Source: an uncultured Lachnospiraceae bacterium
GTDB taxonomy: Bacteria; Bacillota; Clostridia; Lachnospirales; Lachnospiraceae
NCBI GenBank assembly: GCA_945836565.1
Contig: CAMALN010000095.1
Span: 1 to 6,507 of the forward strand
Direction: 5' to 3'
DNA: 6,507 nucleotides
The position numbers and the translations under genes are program-made. This document shows, piece after piece, positions 1 to 6,406 of the stretch (the first letter of the stretch is position 1; each line of letters begins with the position of its first letter). The notes below the pieces were generated by a model that had not been told where the DNA came from, did not search any database, and saw nothing but the letters and a program-made list of their open reading frames with translations.

Positions 1-26
1 TAAAACAGATGCTTGTCAAAGGTACT

Positions 27-35
27 AAAGGAGGG
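27..35 (+). promoter_or_regulatory. Ribosome binding site that sets the start of the DUF3592 gene
   Basis: The stretch AAAGGAGGG is a strong Shine-Dalgarno sequence. It lies 13 bases before the ATG at 49, which is slightly long but workable. The longer reading frame opens at a TTG at 13, upstream of and overlapping this site, and no Shine-Dalgarno is visible before that TTG. The ATG at 49 is therefore preferred. Confidence 0.6.
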
Positions 36-48
36 AGAGCTGCAATAT

Positions 49-483
49 ATGGGTAAGCTTGCAAAGGGAATACTGACAGGCGTGTTTTTAGTGGTATCCG
101 TTGTGTTTATTATAGTTGGCATTTCGCTTATCGGAAGAGAGAAGAAATTCGAGGAAAAGGGTATCAAGACAGAGGCAGTTATAGTAGATATTCAGAAGAA
201 CAGAGTCAAGAAGAGAAAAGCGAATGGTTATCGTTACAAATATGAGCATGAGGTATATGTAGAGTATAGTGTTAATGGTATAGAGTATACAGAGGAATTA
301 GGCAGCTATAACAGCAATATGAAGGTAGGGGACGAGATAGATATATATTATCTGGAGGATGATCCTACGGACATCCAGTCAAAGGGCTCAGCAAAGTTTC
401 TTTCGATTTTATTTATAGGACTTGGCAGTGTATTTGGCATAGTTGCCATATTGATTTTAATATTGGGAAGAAATAAAGTATGA
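49..483 (+). CDS. DUF3592-like small membrane protein
   Basis: This is a protein of 144 residues when started at the ATG at 49. An in-frame TTG at 13 would add 12 hydrophilic residues but has no visible ribosome binding site. The layout is a hydrophobic helix (about residues 8-27), a polar middle domain of about 80 residues, and a second hydrophobic helix near the C-terminus (about 118-140). The middle contains a beta-rich pattern (TEAVIVDIQ, HEVYVEYSVNGIEYTEE, VGDEIDIYYLEDDPTD) typical of DUF3592, where the small beta domain sits between two membrane helices and often ends in a 'vGd.v.vyYdP.dP' element. The biochemical role of the family is unknown. The gene is followed at once by an intrinsic terminator, so it ends its transcription unit and is probably not cotranscribed with the sensor gene downstream. 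Any gene before it lies outside the window. The family call rests on motif pattern only. Confidence 0.72.
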   Translation: MGKLAKGILTGVFLVVSVVFIIVGISLIGREKKFEEKGIKTEAVIVDIQKNRVKKRKANGYRYKYEHEVYVEYSVNGIEYTEELGSYNSNMKVGDEIDIYYLEDDPTDIQSKGSAKFLSILFIGLGSVFGIVAILILILGRNKV

Positions 484-492
484 ATACAAAGG

Positions 493-520
493 CGTATCGG
501 AATTTTTCGGTACGTTTTTT
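493..520 (+). terminator. Rho-independent terminator after the DUF3592 gene
   Basis: The sequence CGTATCG (493-499) pairs with CGGTACG (508-514), giving seven pairs with one T-G wobble. A further G-T and A-T pairs can extend the stem into the A/T-rich loop. A run of six T follows at 515-520. It begins about ten bases after the stop codon at 481-483, the expected position for an intrinsic terminator of the upstream gene. Confidence 0.85.
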
Positions 521-547
521 GTCTGTTTGCGTATTTTATTATATACT
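519..547 (+). promoter_or_regulatory. Predicted sigma-A-type promoter for the HD-GYP / BMP pair
   Basis: TTGTCT at 519-524 matches four of six bases of the -35 consensus. TATACT at 542-547 matches five of six of the -10 consensus, and the spacer is exactly 17 bases. The -35 overlaps the T-tract of the preceding terminator. Transcription would start near 554, leaving a leader of roughly 58 bases before the ATG at 612. That is too short for a c-di-GMP riboswitch, and I see none. A weaker alternative is TTGTAA (562-567) with GAATAT (585-590), also 17 bases apart. No operator-like palindrome stands out. Confidence 0.5.
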
Positions 548-611
548 TATGTCGGATTTTGTTGTAAACTTACCTTGGATAGGTGAATATAAATGAAGGA
601 GTAATACTAAT

Positions 612-3600
612 ATGAAGCAAAAGAAAACTTATCACATAATTATAATATTACTGATATGCTTTTTTATGAATATTGCTGGAAGATATGTGGCCGGCACATA
701 TAATTTGCCGGTATGGCTTGATGCTTTAGGCACAATATTTACAGCATATTTGTTGGGTCCGGTGTGTGGCGCAATAGTAGGCGTTGCGAGCGGAATAATA
801 TATGGGATACTATATTCAAATCCATACGTGTACTGCATAGTTGGAGCTATTATCGGTATTTCAGTCGGTATAATTGCAAAGAAGAAGATGTTTGAGAGTT
901 TATTCGGCACACTTACCGCAAGTGTAATAGTGACCTGGCTGTCTGTAATTTCGTCGGTTCCTATAAACTGGTTTTGTGCAAATCGTGAAATAGGTAATAT
1001 ATGGGGAGATGGCATTGTTACATTTATGCAGATTCGTGGAATCCCATATATTGTGTGCGTAATCCTAGGAGAGTTTTATGTTGATTTTATAGATAAGGTA
1101 TTCTCACTGTTTTTATTATTGGTTTGTATAGCAGCTGCAAGGCTTATTAGAAAAAGAATAAAACTGCTGAAAAAAAGGGTTAAGACAACCAGTTTTATAT
1201 TTGCGGTATTAGTAGCGGCTATAGCTTTGTCAGGTGCTGATACATTGGCTGCCGGTGAGAAGGAGCAAAACGAACCTGAAAACTATGACAGATATATCCA
1301 GACCATATATAACAATACAAATGGTCTTAATTGTGGTGAGGCAAACACAGTAGTTCAGACCCCGGACGGAACCCTATGGATAGGAACATATGCGGGACTT
1401 TACAGATATAACGGAACTGAATTCACGTGGATGGATTCAATAGATTCCGTATATAACGTTAATTGCTTATATGTAGATGATGAGGGACGTCTGTGGATTG
1501 GAACAAATGACAGTGGTCTTTCCATAATGATAAAGAATAAAATAGTAAATGTGCTGGATGTGGAAAGTGGGATGGCATCGAATTCGATAAGATGTGTAAC
1601 CGAGAGTACAGATGGAGTGTACTATGTAGGTACCACAGATGGACTTATGGCCATAACCTTGGATGGTGGCTTGAGAGTATTGAAGGAAATAGATACCATA
1701 AATTGTGCAGAGAAAATCACTTCTGATGATGAGGGCTATGTAGTGACTGTGACGGCATCCGGTGACCTGTATATCATTAGAAACAAAGAAATATTCACAA
1801 GTATGACATTGCCGCAGGAATACGGACAATTCACCTGCTGCTGCTTTGATGACAGAGGTTTGCTCTACGTAGGCACCTCAGGTGATGAGGTTCGTACCTA
1901 TGATATTATTAACAGTCAGGTAGTATTAAAGGAGACAAGAAAGTGCAGAGGTTTGTCGAGCATTAATAATATTTTTTTTACAGAGAATGGCGATGCCTTT
2001 GTGTGTGCAGAAAATGGAATAGGATATTTTAATACCGAGGGAGAGTTTACTCTTATCAACAGTCCGGAATTCGATAGCTCAATCGATCAGGTAACGGTTG
2101 ATTATCAGGGGAATTATTGGTTTGCTTCATCAAGAAAGGGTCTGCTTCGTCTGTGTAAATCACCATTTACGGATATATATAAGCTGTATGGAGCAGAGGC
2201 CAAGGTTGCAAATGCTGTTGTAAAGTGGCAGAGCAATCTGTATGTTGCAACTGACGATGGCTTGGATATATTTGATACGGACTCAAATGTAATGTTTTCA
2301 AACGAGCTTACAGAAGAGTTGGATGATGTCAGAATAAGAAGCTTAATGGTGGATTCGCAGAATCATCTGTGGATATGTACCTATGGGCATGGTCTTATGG
2401 AGCTTTTGCCAAATGGAAGCTATAATTCCTACAGCAGTGAAGATGGAACCTTTGGTGACAAGGCAAGGGCTGTAATAGAGCTTACGGATGGCACCATTGC
2501 TGCTGCAGGAGATACCGGAATATCACTTATAAAAGACGGAAGGATTGATAAAAATTTCAAATATGGACAGGATTTAAGTAATGATATGATACTTAATCTT
2601 GTACAGCTTCCGGACGGAGACCTGCTTGCCGGAACGGATGGCGGTGGAATTATAGTCATACGGGATAAGGAGATTGTTAAGAGGATTTCTGCCGATGAAG
2701 GACTTAGCTCGGATGTAATACTCAGGGTTGTGCCTGATAAATTCGGAGAGGGTTGCTTTGTTGTAACGAGCAACAGACTTTGCTATATCGATAAGGATTA
2801 TAATCCAAAGGTACTGGAGAATTTCCCATACTTTAATAATTATGATATATGGCAGGATGAAAATGATAACCTGTTTGTCTCAGGAAGTGCAGGAATATAC
2901 ATAGTTAATGGAAGAGATGTTGTGGCAGATAATGATGACATAGAATATAGAGTTCTGGATGCCAGAAGTGGTCTGATTAGTTCACTTACCGTAAATGCAT
3001 GGAGCTATTATGATGAGAATGAAGGCTTGTATCTGTGTACCGATTCGGGAGCTATATGCTTTGATATGAAGCAGTATAATACTCAGAGCAAATCTTATCG
3101 TATGTCGGTTTCGGCAGTTAATGAAGAAGGTGTAATGGAAGCTATGACGAGAAGTGAAGCCTTCATTATACCAAAGGGTGTAAAGAAGATAGAACTATAC
3201 CCGGAGCTTATCAATTATTCTACAGATAATCCGTATATATCATATCGTCTGGAGGGCTTTGACAGCACTGAGACTGTTATACATCAAAGTGAACTTACAA
3301 GCATTACATATACGAATCTGCCGGCAGGGGAATATACCTTCCATATGTCTGTAATCGATAGTGGTACAGGCAAGGTTTACGAGGAAGGCAAATATACCAT
3401 TATTAAGGAAAAAGAATTCCATGAGAATGAATGGTTCTTCTGGTATATTTTATTTGTACTGGTTTTATCGATAGTATGGTTTACATGGTTTATTGTAAGA
3501 ACGCAGATTCAAAGGGTAATTAACTTCCAGAAAAAAGAACTTGAATATGCCAATAATCAGATAAAGGTTACAAATGAAGCAATCATTGCAGTAGCAAGAA

Positions 3601-4169
3601 CGGTTGATGCTAAGGATGAAAATACCAGTCAGCATTCTGCACGTGTGTCAGAATATTCGTTGCTTATAGCAAAGGAGCTTGGTATGTCAGACGATGAGCA
3701 GGAGAATCTAAGACGTGCGGCATTGCTTCATGATATAGGTAAGATTGGTATATCGGATAACGTGCTCAATAAGCCGTCAAAGCTTACTGATGCAGAGTAT
3801 GAGATTATGAAGACACATGTTATAAAGGGTGCAGAGATATTAAAGGATTTCACTATGGTAGACCATGTAATAGAAGGAGCCTTGTATCATCATGAGAGAT
3901 ATGATGGAAAAGGCTATGCAATCGGACTTGCAGGTGAGGATATACCATTGTATGGAAGAATCATCGGTGTTGCGGATGCCTTTGATGCGATGACTGCAAA
4001 CCGTGTATATAGAAAGAAGATGGATATAGAATATGTGATGTCGGAGCTTGAAAAAGGAAAGGGCACACAGTTTGATCCGAAGATTGCTGAAATTATGATT
4101 AATTTAGTAAGAGAAGGCAAAATAGATGTAGAAGCTTTATATAAAGAAAAGGGTAAGAGTGAAGAGTAG
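612..4169 (+). CDS. Membrane sensor with ECF-S-like domain, 14 propeller repeats, Y_Y_Y domain and HD-GYP phosphodiesterase output
   Basis: A 1185-residue protein; the ATG follows AAGGAG at 596-601 with a 10-base gap. Seen in order: about six membrane helices (7-180) resembling an ECF transporter S component (LDALGTIFTAYLLGP, then a GAIVG repeat); a basic stretch (177-191); a signal-peptide-like helix (194-213); fourteen blade-like repeats of the 'DGxLWIGTxxGLxxyd' Reg_prop type (about 240-830); a Y_Y_Y domain (about 854-934); a Trp-rich helix (941-962); a short coiled coil (963-992); and HD-GYP (about 993-1175). Metal ligands expected for HD-GYP are present: H1008, H1040/D1041 in HDIGKIGI, H1069, H1093/H1094 and D1122. 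The family hydrolyses cyclic di-GMP, so cytoplasmic c-di-GMP breakdown controlled by an external signal is inferred. The GYP motif reads GYA (1101-1103). There is no GGDEF, receiver or kinase domain. The BMP gene starts two bases after the stop. Confidence 0.9.
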   Translation: MKQKKTYHIIIILLICFFMNIAGRYVAGTYNLPVWLDALGTIFTAYLLGPVCGAIVGVASGIIYGILYSNPYVYCIVGAIIGISVGIIAKKKMFESLFGTLTASVIVTWLSVISSVPINWFCANREIGNIWGDGIVTFMQIRGIPYIVCVILGEFYVDFIDKVFSLFLLLVCIAAARLIRKRIKLLKKRVKTTSFIFAVLVAAIALSGADTLAAGEKEQNEPENYDRYIQTIYNNTNGLNCGEANTVVQTPDGTLWIGTYAGLYRYNGTEFTWMDSIDSVYNVNCLYVDDEGRLWIGTNDSGLSIMIKNKIVNVLDVESGMASNSIRCVTESTDGVYYVGTTDGLMAITLDGGLRVLKEIDTINCAEKITSDDEGYVVTVTASGDLYIIRNKEIFTSMTLPQEYGQFTCCCFDDRGLLYVGTSGDEVRTYDIINSQVVLKETRKCRGLSSINNIFFTENGDAFVCAENGIGYFNTEGEFTLINSPEFDSSIDQVTVDYQGNYWFASSRKGLLRLCKSPFTDIYKLYGAEAKVANAVVKWQSNLYVATDDGLDIFDTDSNVMFSNELTEELDDVRIRSLMVDSQNHLWICTYGHGLMELLPNGSYNSYSSEDGTFGDKARAVIELTDGTIAAAGDTGISLIKDGRIDKNFKYGQDLSNDMILNLVQLPDGDLLAGTDGGGIIVIRDKEIVKRISADEGLSSDVILRVVPDKFGEGCFVVTSNRLCYIDKDYNPKVLENFPYFNNYDIWQDENDNLFVSGSAGIYIVNGRDVVADNDDIEYRVLDARSGLISSLTVNAWSYYDENEGLYLCTDSGAICFDMKQYNTQSKSYRMSVSAVNEEGVMEAMTRSEAFIIPKGVKKIELYPELINYSTDNPYISYRLEGFDSTETVIHQSELTSITYTNLPAGEYTFHMSVIDSGTGKVYEEGKYTIIKEKEFHENEWFFWYILFVLVLSIVWFTWFIVRTQIQRVINFQKKELEYANNQIKVTNEAIIAVARTVDAKDENTSQHSARVSEYSLLIAKELGMSDDEQENLRRAALLHDIGKIGISDNVLNKPSKLTDAEYEIMKTHVIKGAEILKDFTMVDHVIEGALYHHERYDGKGYAIGLAGEDIPLYGRIIGVADAFDAMTANRVYRKKMDIEYVMSELEKGKGTQFDPKIAEIMINLVREGKIDVEALYKEKGKSEE

Positions 4170-4171
4170 CG

Positions 4172-5371
4172 ATGGGCAGAGTTAAGAAATATATTATAAC
4201 AGTAGTAACTTCAGCGCTTTTGGTCTTGCTTACATTTGCACTGTATAATATTTCGGATAGAAAGAAAATCGACGATAAAATCATTAAAATAGGATTTGTA
4301 TATGTGGGTGATGAGAGTACCCCTTATACAGAAAATTACATAAAGGCACAGGAGGCTATAGAAGCAAAGTATGGTGACAGAGCTATAATATATGTCAAGA
4401 ATAATGTGCCGGAGGGCAATGAAAGAGAAGCCGTCCTGGAATTGTGTGAGGAGGGCTGTGACCTGATTTTCTCTACAAGCTATGGATATCAGTGGTCTGT
4501 AAAGGAGATTGCAGCGGAGTATCCGGATATACAGTTTTGTCAGGCAACAGGTGACAATGCAAATGAAGAACCTTTTTATGATAACTACCATACATTTATG
4601 GGAGAGATATATCAGGGTAGATATGTGGCCGGCGTAGTTGCGGGTATGAAGCTTAAGCAATTGATAGACAATGGAGAGATAACTGAAAATGAGGCGGTGA
4701 TTGGCTATGTCGCCGCCTATCCGTATGCAGAGGTTATATCGGGTTATACTGCGTTTTTGCTGGGAGCGAGAAGTGTTGTCCCTGAAACCACTATGAGGGT
4801 GAAATATGTGAATACCTGGTCTTCATATCAGTTGGAAAAGAAATGTGCGGAAGAGCTTATACAGGAAGACTGTATAATAATATCACAGCATTCAGATACA
4901 ACGGGACCTGCTATTGCCTGTGAGGAGGCAACTGAATATGAGGTATTTCATGTGGGATACAATCAGAGTATGCTGGATGTAGCACCAACAACTTCGCTTA
5001 TAGGCAGCAGGATTAATTGGACACCATATATGCTGGGAGCTGTACAGGCTGTTATGGAGGACAAGAGAATAGAAGCAGTTGTCTCAGGAAATGTACATGG
5101 CAATGATATGAGTGGCGGCTTTAAGCAGGACTGGGTTCAGATGCTTGAATTAAATGAGCTTATCGCAGCACCGGGAACAGGAGACATGATAGATGAGATG
5201 GTGGAGACCTTTTGTGAGGATGGATATGAGGTATTCAAAGGGGATTATATAGGGGTGAATCCGTATGATGAAACCGATATTATTGATCTTAATAATGGAT
5301 ATATTGAGAATGCAGAAGCTTCTGCACCGACATTTAATTATATTCTGCAGGATGTAATCATAATAGAGTAG
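4172..5371 (+). CDS. Membrane-anchored BMP/PnrA-like solute-binding protein
   Basis: A 399-residue protein of the basic membrane protein family (periplasmic-binding-protein fold; characterised members such as PnrA bind purine nucleosides and feed ABC transporters). Family-like elements are the first strand KIGFVYVGDE (39-48), GEIYQGRYVAGVVAGM from residue 144, VIGYVAAYPYAEVISGY from 176, SQHSDTTGP (238-246), and a NWTPY segment (282-286) before AVQAVMEDK. The N-terminus has two lysines and one hydrophobic helix (7-27). There is no lipobox cysteine; the first cysteine is C92, so it is probably held by an uncleaved signal anchor rather than by lipid. The gene begins two bases after the HD-GYP sensor stop with only a weak ribosome binding site, suggesting translational coupling. 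No permease or ATPase gene is nearby, so a role in sensing rather than uptake is plausible. The ligand cannot be read from sequence. Confidence 0.85.
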   Translation: MGRVKKYIITVVTSALLVLLTFALYNISDRKKIDDKIIKIGFVYVGDESTPYTENYIKAQEAIEAKYGDRAIIYVKNNVPEGNEREAVLELCEEGCDLIFSTSYGYQWSVKEIAAEYPDIQFCQATGDNANEEPFYDNYHTFMGEIYQGRYVAGVVAGMKLKQLIDNGEITENEAVIGYVAAYPYAEVISGYTAFLLGARSVVPETTMRVKYVNTWSSYQLEKKCAEELIQEDCIIISQHSDTTGPAIACEEATEYEVFHVGYNQSMLDVAPTTSLIGSRINWTPYMLGAVQAVMEDKRIEAVVSGNVHGNDMSGGFKQDWVQMLELNELIAAPGTGDMIDEMVETFCEDGYEVFKGDYIGVNPYDETDIIDLNNGYIENAEASAPTFNYILQDVIIIE

Positions 5372-5431
5372 AAGACATGTTACAAAAGCTGTTCAAAAAG
5401 ACAGGTATAGAGAATAATTGGAGGACTTAAA

Positions 5432-5986
5432 ATGAAAGAGGAAGGTCTGTATGAAGAGGCTGCCAAGGCAGTCAAAGAGCTTATAGAGGCTGCCGGATTG
5501 AAGCAGGGAGATATAATGGTTGTTGGTTGTTCAACAAGTGAGGTTACAGGAGAGAGGATAGGAACCTCTTCAAGTGTCGACACTGCAGAGCAGGTGTTCG
5601 CAGGAATATACGATACATTGAAGAAAGCGGGTATATATCTTGCGGCGCAGTGTTGTGAACATCTCAATCGTGCAATCATTATAGAAAATGAGGTGGCCTG
5701 CCGTGAGAGAATTTCTGTTGTAAATGTAGTACCTCAGCCAAAGGCGGGTGGTTCATTTGCAACCATGGCATATAAGTATTTTGAAGCTCCCGTTGCGGTG
5801 GAGCATATCAGTGCGGATGCCGGAATGGACATAGGCGATACACTTATTGGTATGCATCTTAAGGAGGTAGCAGTACCTGTTCGTATAAGCACAAGGTCTA
5901 TAGGTGCGGCACATCTGGTCTGTGCGAGAACAAGAGCCAAATTCATAGGCGGTGAGAGAGCACGCTATGATGAAAAAATGATGTAA
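5432..5986 (+). CDS. DUF436 / UPF0340 family protein (YwlG-like)
   Basis: A 184-residue soluble protein, the usual full length for this family (TIGR01440, DUF436; YwlG in Bacillus subtilis). The ATG has a good ribosome binding site, GGAGG at 5420-5424, with a seven-base gap. Family hallmarks are present in order: GCSTSEV with C33, GERIGTSSSVD (40-50), an AAQCCEHLNRA block with C74/C75 and H77, then VNVVPQPKAGGSFAT, DIGDTLIGMHLKEVAVPVR, and a C-terminal ARTRAKFIGGERARY. The family often has RPK where RAK is seen here. There is no signal peptide or membrane helix, so it is cytoplasmic. The conserved Cys/His cluster hints at a catalytic or metal site, but the function of the family is not established as far as I know. 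It lies 60 bases after the BMP gene with no terminator between, so read-through is possible, although functional linkage is not evident. Confidence 0.92.
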   Translation: MKEEGLYEEAAKAVKELIEAAGLKQGDIMVVGCSTSEVTGERIGTSSSVDTAEQVFAGIYDTLKKAGIYLAAQCCEHLNRAIIIENEVACRERISVVNVVPQPKAGGSFATMAYKYFEAPVAVEHISADAGMDIGDTLIGMHLKEVAVPVRISTRSIGAAHLVCARTRAKFIGGERARYDEKMM

Positions 5987-6008
5987 TATTACGAAATACG
6001 GGTATAAT
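5981..6008 (+). promoter_or_regulatory. Candidate promoter for the thioredoxin gene
   Basis: A perfect TATAAT lies at 6003-6008, in the short gap after the YwlG-like gene. The best -35 at a usual distance is ATGTAA (5981-5986, 16-base spacer), matching only three of six bases and overlapping the upstream stop codon. There is no TGn extension. Transcription would start near 6015, leaving about 26 bases before the thioredoxin ATG. The good -10 with a weak -35 makes this plausible but unproven. Confidence 0.4.
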
Positions 6009-6040
6009 AAACGAAGAAAATACAAGAAGGAGTTAGTATT

Positions 6041-6352
6041 ATGGCAGTTATAAATTTGACTAAGAGTAATTTTGATGCAGAGGTATTGAACAGTGATAAG
6101 GTCGTATTGGTTGACTTCTGGGCAGCATGGTGTGCACCATGCAGAATGCTGTCGCCAATTGTAGACCAGGTGGCAGAGGAGCTTACTGACATTAAGGTTG
6201 CAAAGGTAAATATCGATGATGAGCAGGATCTTGCACTTCAGTATAATGTTATGAGTATTCCTACACTTTTGGTATTCAAGGGTGGACAGCTTGTAAAGCG
6301 TTCTGTAGGGGTTATCTCAAAGAACGATATAAAGGAATTGGTACTGGTATAA
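6041..6352 (+). CDS. trxA: Thioredoxin
   Basis: A 103-residue thioredoxin, slightly shorter than the roughly 105-108 residues usual for TrxA. It is a cytoplasmic dithiol-disulfide reductase normally recharged by thioredoxin reductase, which is not in the window. The active site is WCAPC with cysteines C31 and C34, preceded by the buried D25 (VDFWAAWCAPC). The cis-proline is P74 in the SIPTLLVFKGG segment. The central Gly of the usual WCGPC is Ala here, a variant that also occurs in genuine thioredoxins but could shift the redox potential. The C-terminal helix is short (KNDIKELVLV). The start is supported by AGAAGGAG (6025-6032) eight bases before the ATG. A TATAAT box upstream suggests its own promoter. 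The methylglyoxal synthase gene follows after 54 bases. Confidence 0.95.
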   Translation: MAVINLTKSNFDAEVLNSDKVVLVDFWAAWCAPCRMLSPIVDQVAEELTDIKVAKVNIDDEQDLALQYNVMSIPTLLVFKGGQLVKRSVGVISKNDIKELVLV

Positions 6353-6406
6353 AGAAAATATGCGTGATAGAATATTTATATTAAATGAGGACAAGGAGGT
6401 GTACAT

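Noticed and set aside
13..48. TTG start giving a 156-residue form of the DUF3592 protein
   Set aside because: No ribosome binding site lies before 13, the strong AAAGGAGGG sits inside this extension, and the added residues are not hydrophobic. The ATG at 49 is the better start.
548..611. c-di-GMP or other riboswitch in the leader of the HD-GYP gene
   Set aside because: The leader from the predicted start is only about 58 bases, and I see no GNRA-capped stem or other aptamer-like hallmark.
681..695. Fifteen-base exact match AGATATGTGGCCGGC shared with 4619-4633
   Set aside because: Both copies encode the residues RYVAG within a G-RYVAG context, each in frame in its own gene, and the flanks differ. 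Shared codon choice in a short Gly/Val/Ala motif explains it better than a repeat or regulatory element.
632..1015. 127-residue open frame on the - strand (and the similar minus frames at 1467-1829, 2429-2773, 3240-3422, 3914-4120, 4211-4660, 5380-5679 and 5734-6192)
   Set aside because: All lie largely or wholly opposite well-supported + strand genes with recognisable domains, show low-complexity or unfamiliar protein sequence, and have no recognisable family motif. They are shadows of the coding strand.
5380..5418. Possible promoter before the YwlG-like gene (TTACAA or TTCAAA with AATAAT/TATAGA)
   Set aside because: The spacers are 15 or 20 bases or more and the box matches are modest. In A/T-rich DNA this is too weak to call; read-through from the BMP gene is equally possible.
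6348..6382. TATAAA / TATATT boxes between thioredoxin and methylglyoxal synthase as a promoter
   Set aside because: No acceptable -35 lies 16-18 bases upstream of either box, and the first box overlaps the thioredoxin stop codon.
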